From NCBI RefSeq assembly GCF_000346465.2, contig NC_034009.1:24866600-24930599 (forward strand): 64,000 nucleotides of DNA. The letters are read 5' to 3'. The position numbers and the translations under genes were made by a program. Numbering within the stretch: the first letter of the stretch is position 1; each line of letters begins with the position of its first letter. The notes under the pieces are model-generated. The model searched no databases. It was not told where the DNA came from and saw nothing but the letters and a program-made list of their open reading frames with translations. The DNA is from Prunus persica (taxonomy: Eukaryota; Streptophyta; Magnoliopsida; Rosales; Rosaceae). Below are positions 59,565 to 64,000 of the stretch, piece after piece.

Positions 59565-60216
59565 TAAATTACTGGTATGGACGATAAACCCGCACCATAC
59601 TTTAAATAAATGTAAATGTGCGGTAAAATAAATTCATAAATTAAATTGCTTGCTGTATAGACGTTAATCCCGCACCATACCTTAAATAAAATTAAATGTG
59701 CGGTAAAGTAAATTCATAAATTAAATTGCTTGCTGTATGGACGTTAATCCCGCACCATACCTTAAATAAAATTAAATGTGCGGTAAAGTAAATGTGCTTG
59801 TATGGGCACTAATTCTGCTCCATACATTTAAATAAAAGTGAAGGCATGGGCGATAAACCCGCGCCACCCTTTTAAATAAATACTGTCGTATGGGTAATAA
59901 ACCTACACCATACAGTAAATAATGTAAAGTAAAGGTGCTTGTATGGGCACTAATTCTGCTCCATACATTTAAATAAAAATAAAGGCGTGGACGATAAACC
60001 CGCACCACCCTTTTAAATAAATACTGTTATATGGGTAATAAACCTACACCATACAGTAAATAATGTAAAGTAAAGGTGCTTGTCTGGGCACTAATTCTGC
60101 TCCATACATTTAAATAAAAATAAAGGCGTGGACGATAAACCCGCACCACCCTTTTAAATAAATACTGTTATATGGGTAATAAACCTACATCATACAGTAA
60201 ATAAAATAAATGTGTG
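59565..60216 (-). repeat. Leader tandem arrays: 80-bp and 141-bp units
   Basis: CCCGCACCATAC recurs at 59589, 59669 and 59749 (80-bp period). GTGCTTGT(A/C)TGGGCACTAA recurs at 59794, 59935 and 60076 (141-bp period; each unit contains a Y-GTGGACGATAAACCCGC-type motif). The two unit types share the CCCGCACCA core and look related. In the element's own orientation the arrays lie just downstream of the 5' LTR and PBS. Confidence 0.93.
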
Positions 60217-60540
60217 GATAAAGTAAAGACAATTATTTGTGGGTTCATATCAACACCACAATCAAATAATATGATATTATTATACTAATATATTAGTGGA
60301 AAGCTAGACATATCATGTTGGCTTTTCTTCTTTTCACTTGCAATTAAGTTGAACTTGTTGTGTAGAGAGATAATAAAATAATAGAAAAAGTAAGAGGCAT
60401 AGAGCTTATCCTTATAGTTGGTTTGCTCGTATATCTCTCTTGCAGACCACAGCTCCTCCACTACTTTTCTTCCTTACATCAACATAAGGGTTAGTAGTAT
60501 AGATAATAGTGCAACACAAAAATTATACCTGAGAGCTTCT

Positions 60541-60553
60541 CGTGCTGATAACG
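60541..60553 (-). other. Primer-binding-site candidate
   Basis: CGTTATCAGCACG immediately inside the 5' LTR on the minus strand. The TATCAG core matches the core of the initiator-Met tRNA complement used by many plant elements, but the flanks do not, so primer identity is uncertain. Confidence 0.4.
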
Positions 60554-61102
60554 TGTTATAAAATGAACTGGTATATGTGCGAATATTGAGCTGCACGTAA
60601 AGTAGATGAGACACAGTATTTAACGAGGTTCGGCTATACCTACATCCCCGGAGAGCAGCAGCAGTAACTTTTCCACTATGTAAAATAATAGGGCTACAAC
60701 TTTGTGTTTACAATATGTATGGCTCACTCAATTTTCTTTCTTGGAGAATTTCTCTCTTGCTCTCTTTCCTCTCAACTCACTCACCCTCATTCTTCCTTCT
60801 CTTCCTCTTCTATATGTGTAAACTTCTCTTGATGGAGGTATCTATTTATAGGCCTAAGAGACATTGGTTGTTCACCTCACAATATAATTGGTAGACAACA
60901 TCATTAATATTCTTCAATCAACAAAATCATTAATATTCTCCAATCAACAACATCATTAATATTCTTCAATCAAAAACATCATTAATATTCTTCAATCAAT
61001 TGGGTAGTGGTTTGGTTTGGTGGGTGTGTGGTTAGGTTTAGTGGGTGTTAGTTGGCTATGTGGGCTTCACCTATTCTTCTTTACTTATTCTTCTTTACAA
61101 CA
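60554..61102 (-). repeat. 5' LTR of the retrotransposon
   Basis: Near-identical partner of 54665-55211, also containing the 26-bp tandem units. Confidence 0.95.
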
Positions 61103-61454
61103 ATTCATTAATTTTTGGGTATTTTTTAAACTTTTTTTCCGAATTTTTTTTAGTATTTTATTGCAAAAAAAATTGGCTGCCGTTGGATTGGAGGAAAAAA
61201 TCCGATCGGAGAGCTCAAACGACGTCAAGTGGCAACAGAAAAAAAAATTCAAATGAGTGGGCTGATGCCAGCTTGGCGTCAACGATGACATCAGCCCAAA
61301 ACTCGGGCTCGCACTTGGGCTGAACTCCCCCTCAGGCCAGTCCAGACTCGTGGCCCCCACCTCCTGCCCGGACAAACCTTTGCTGTTGGAAACATAATTT
61401 AAGCTCAAAACACCCCTGACCCGCCCCCTGGCTTCTCCGCTAGAACTGCTCTAA

Positions 61455-61687
61455 GGAAAAAGTTTGCCAGTGAACTTGAGTTTAGATCCAAACACAAGAT
61501 GGTCAGCTTCCCTTGTCTTTGTTGTAGTGGAAGAATTATAATTTTGTGAAAAGTAGCACGTGGGAGTGGGACTAGGGGTTGCTGTTGAAGGGGTAGCTTG
61601 ATAGCATCCATGAAAAGTGTGATTTTTCATCATTTTAGAAAAATGTCATATTGCCTTATGGCTAGCATTTTCAACCGAAAACCCGCC
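61455..61687. other. Unique DNA between two MITEs
   Basis: A 60-codon minus-strand frame (61633-61451) beginning MMKNHTFHGCYQ and rich in Thr/Ser ends at a TAG formed by the MITE target site. It might be a truncated exon, but no family is recognised. Confidence 0.3.
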
Positions 61688-61695
61688 AAATCCAC

Positions 61696-62284
61696 TAGGG
61701 GTGGGCACGGTTCGGTTTGGACCGGTTTTTGCCTCAAATTAGAACCGATCCGATACTATTCATCCGGTTTGGTTCGGTTCGGTTTTAATAAAAAAAATTT
61801 CAAAAACTGTCCGGTTCGGTTTGAACCGGTTTCGGTCCGGTTCCGGTTCCGGTTCGGTTTTGAACCGAATTATAAAAATTATTATTTTAAATTATTATTT
61901 AATACAATTCTCAACTAAGATATTATTTTTTTACTTAAAAATTAACAAATTATTCAATTTCATATAAAAAATAAATATTAAAGTTAGAAAAGAGAGATAT
62001 TTTGACATTGAACTTGGATAAATATTAAGTTTTTTTTAGTGAAATTAAAAATATAGCATTAAATATAAATATATATTGAAATTATATATATTGTTAGTTT
62101 CACCGGTTTGGTTCGGCCCGGTTCGGTTTTTGAAGACATGGAACCGGATCCGGAACCGGTCCAAACCGGTCCGGTTCGGTTTTTGACCGGTTTTTGACTT
62201 TTTGGTCAACTCGGTTTTTTTCCGGTTTGGTTCGGTACGGTTCGGTTTGGATTTCCGGTTTGCCGGTTTGAGTGCCCACCCCTA
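61696..62284. mobile_element. hAT-type MITE with perfect 8-bp target duplication
   Basis: Thirteen-bp perfect terminal inverted repeats TAGGGGTGGGCAC / GTGCCCACCCCTA, flanked by AAATCCAC at 61688-61695 and 62285-62292. The 589-bp interior is full of CGGTTCGGTTT/AAACCGAACCG-type subterminal repeats and AT-rich in the middle, with no coding capacity. Size, TIR and 8-bp TSD fit non-autonomous hAT. Confidence 0.93.
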
Positions 62285-62292
62285 AAATCCAC

Positions 62293-62725
62293 CAATAAAC
62301 TATCGATTCGATAATAGTAACTCATCAACAAAATGGGAAAGGAATTAATAACAAATAAAACATTCGCATATAAATTCATCTAAATTACGAAATGTTGACG
62401 TGGACAACAAGTCAAAGATTTAAAATGGAGGGAGGGAAAATCCCAATTTAATACGAAGACATGATATAAAATTGGCGACTGGGGGGTATCATACCGTGAA
62501 AACTAATGTTTCATAATTTTAAGGAAGTTTGTCATATGGCCAAGAGGGTTTGCACTGTTTTTCTACCTCCCTCGTCCCTAGGCCCACAACCATGTGGGTG
62601 TGGCTTCTTTCCTTATTTATAGTACATTTTACCAACTTGAAACTTCACAACGTACGCCATACGTTTCTTGCTGGTTCTTCTTCTTCTTCCTTGAACTCTC
62701 TGAAGTGAAAGTTCTTTGCTTCAAT
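62293..62725 (+). other. Promoter-like DNA interrupted by CACTA insertion
   Basis: TTATTTATAGTAC at about 62613 resembles a TATA box and is followed by a pyrimidine-rich leader (TTCTTCTTCTTCCTTG), ending exactly where the CACTA terminus starts. It may be the 5' region of a gene whose body lies beyond the window. Confidence 0.35.
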
Positions 62726-64000
62726 CACTACTACAAAAAAGCAAAAAGACGACGGTAAATCACCGTCGTGTATTTGGTTTTTCAATGGTCGTGGAATCCA
62801 CCGTCATCTTTTCCCTCATAAACCACGACGCTAAATAACCGTCGTTGTTAAACAATACAACGTCATCAAAAAATACAAAACGACGTCTTTGTACTGCAAA
62901 AGATCTAAAAAAAGCAATCGATGATGATAATAGACGACCAATTCTCTAAAAAGACCGTCGTTAAAAAGGGAAAATATGACACATATTAAGAGAACAAGGC
63001 CGCAAGATAGACATACAACGACGACAATAAAAATACGCCGACGTTAAATATAATTTTCACGACAATAAAAAATATGACGTCTTTAAATACATTAGAAGAC
63101 GACGTTATTGATACCTACTACGTCGCACATATAAACACAACCGTCGTACAATTAATTTTCCACTTCGATTTTTTGATAAAAGATGACGTGGAAATAGTTG
63201 TCAGTGTCATTATTTACGACGTATGTGTTTCTATAGTAGACGTTGAAAAACTAAACAACGTCAGTTACAAATATATGAGAGTCGTATTAAAAAATTTATA
63301 CGTCCTATTTTCAGAAACAAACAACGACCATAAATATTAGACGTTGTTAAATACAACAACGTCGGAAAACAATAAAAACAGACGTGTTTAGTCTGCTAAA
63401 GTTCTACAACGTCTCTTATTTACAAAAAACCGTCGTGAAATAAATTTTCCACTTCGATTTTATCTAAAAAAGATGACGTGGAAATAGTTGTCAGTGTCAT
63501 TATTTACGACGTATACATTTATATAGTCGACGTTGTATTTATATGTATTCATTACTCACGACGCACTTAATAATATAGACGACGTTGAACGTCTAAACAA
63601 CGTCGGTTCCAAATAAATGAGAGCCGTATTACAGAACATATAGACGGCGTAGATTATGATGGGAGCCGTATTACAAATAACGTCGTTTAATTGTTATTAG
63701 ACGGCGGTTATAATGAATTTCCGTCGGAATTAATTTCGTTCCTCTTCGTTTATAAAAGAACTTGCGACGTGGAAAATGTATGATGACGTCGTATTTTTTA
63801 ACGTTCAGATTACATATCTCGTTTTTTAGACGTCGGTATTATGGGATTGGAGTCGTGTTATTTTGAATTACATGGCGGTTCTTTATCCTTCACCGACGTG
63901 ATATCCTGAATAATTGCTTCACAATAGCGTCGTGGTTCTTCATTGTTACGTTGCTTTAAGACGTCGGTAAATATGCTGAATAACTGATTCACAATAACGT
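62726..64000 (+). mobile_element. CACTA (En/Spm) transposon, left end, continues past the window
   Basis: Begins CACTACTACAAAAAAGC, the hallmark CACTA terminus, and is followed by a subterminal zone in which ACGTC/GACGT/CCGTCGT/ACGACGG motifs recur dozens of times in both orientations through to position 64000. In En/Spm such motif clusters bind the TnpA-like protein. No transposase is in view; short frames here are by-products. The right end and TSD are outside the window. Confidence 0.85.
63155..63535. repeat. ~285-bp spaced direct duplication in the CACTA subterminal zone
   Basis: ATTTTCCACTTCGATTTT.. through GATGACGTGGAAATAGTTGTCAGTGTCATTATTT to GACGTTG occurs at about 63157-63245 and 63443-63532 with few differences. 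Confidence 0.9.

Larger units (their letters stand above)
54665..61102 (-). mobile_element. Young non-autonomous LTR retrotransposon (LARD-like)
   Basis: LTRs at 54665-55211 and 60554-61102 (547 and 549 bp, differing by about seven substitutions and one 2-bp indel) start and end TG...CA and are bounded by a perfect ATTCA duplication (54660-54664 and 61103-61107). Orientation is minus: a polypurine tract AAGGGGGAG sits immediately before the 54665-55211 LTR on that strand, and a primer-binding-site-like CGTTATCAGCACG follows the other LTR. The 5.3-kb interior shows no recognisable gag, protease, integrase or reverse transcriptase, so it needs enzymes in trans; the PPT/LTR style suggests a Copia relative. 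It contains an antisense ORF and a leader tandem-repeat array. Confidence 0.9.
54346..61451. mobile_element. PIF/Harbinger-type MITE split by an LTR retrotransposon
   Basis: Left end GAGCAACTCTA and right end TAGAACTGCTC (reverse complement GAGCAGTTCTA) form imperfect terminal inverted repeats, each flanked by TAA (54343-54345; 61452-61454). With the inserted 6,438-bp retroelement and its 5-bp target duplication removed, the MITE is about 660 bp and non-coding. Its two halves are 54346-54659 and 61108-61451 (plus one copy of the target pentamer). The terminal sequence fits the Tourist-like group. Confidence 0.7.

Noticed and set aside
61405..61633. Minus-strand exon truncated by the MITE
   Set aside because: The frame has no recognisable family and no continuation on the other side of the insertion; left as unassigned DNA.
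63074..63340. 88-codon frame inside the CACTA end
   Set aside because: Spans the subterminal motif repeats; the amino-acid pattern follows the repeated GACGTC units.

Overview
This is nuclear DNA from a flowering plant. The genes have spliced exons with GT-AG introns, the intergenic DNA is AT-rich and full of transposon footprints, and the gene set (SRP72, SKIP14-type F-box, GT-1-type trihelix factor, MAD2, a CC-NBS-LRR) is a eudicot one. The style of the repeats suggests a woody rosid, perhaps Rosaceae/Prunus; this is an impression from memory, not proven.

Layout. 0-6 kb: decayed Helitron Rep/helicase remains (minus strand), beside a better preserved RPA70-like gene that runs off the left edge. 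6-11.5 kb: AT-rich DNA with microsatellites, one PIF/Harbinger-type MITE and a 259-bp tandem duplication. 11.5-30.3 kb: the gene-dense core. It holds SRP72 (+), a SKIP14-like F-box gene (+), a 61-aa conserved small protein (-), a YqaJ/lambda-exonuclease-like nuclease gene (-), and a GT-1-like trihelix gene (+) that faces away from the nuclease gene across a shared promoter region. 30.5-33.2 kb: a complete MAD2 gene (-). 33.4-42.3 kb: accessory DNA with a foldback element, three degenerate copies of a roughly 1.1-kb unit, a SINE-like element and a possible solo LTR. 42.3-47.5 kb: an intact two-exon CC-NBS-LRR gene (-) with a broken duplicate of its 3' end. 50.2-52.1 kb: a 5'-truncated ABCC (MRP-type) transporter pseudogene (+). 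52.2-54.2 kb: a second complete MAD2 gene (-), carried on a roughly 2-kb segmental duplicate of the 30.5-33.2 kb region. 54.3-61.5 kb: a nested transposon, in which a young non-autonomous LTR retrotransposon sits inside an older PIF-type MITE. 61.7-62.3 kb: a perfect hAT-type MITE. 62.7 kb to the end: the terminus of a CACTA element packed with ACGTCG-type motifs.

The ordinary genes are unrelated housekeeping or regulatory genes: protein targeting (SRP72), SCF ubiquitin ligase (SKIP14), light/stress transcription (GT-1), spindle checkpoint (MAD2) and innate immunity (NLR). I see no operon-like functional system. The strongest points for follow-up are: the pair of apparently intact MAD2 genes that share a 16-nt microexon and a GC-AG intron; the retroelement directly upstream of one of them; a 183-aa coiled-coil ORF antisense inside that retroelement, with its own promoter-like leader; and an intron array in SRP72 that combines tandem and inverted copies of one sequence. 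All coordinates, splice sites and translations were read by eye; no database search was possible.
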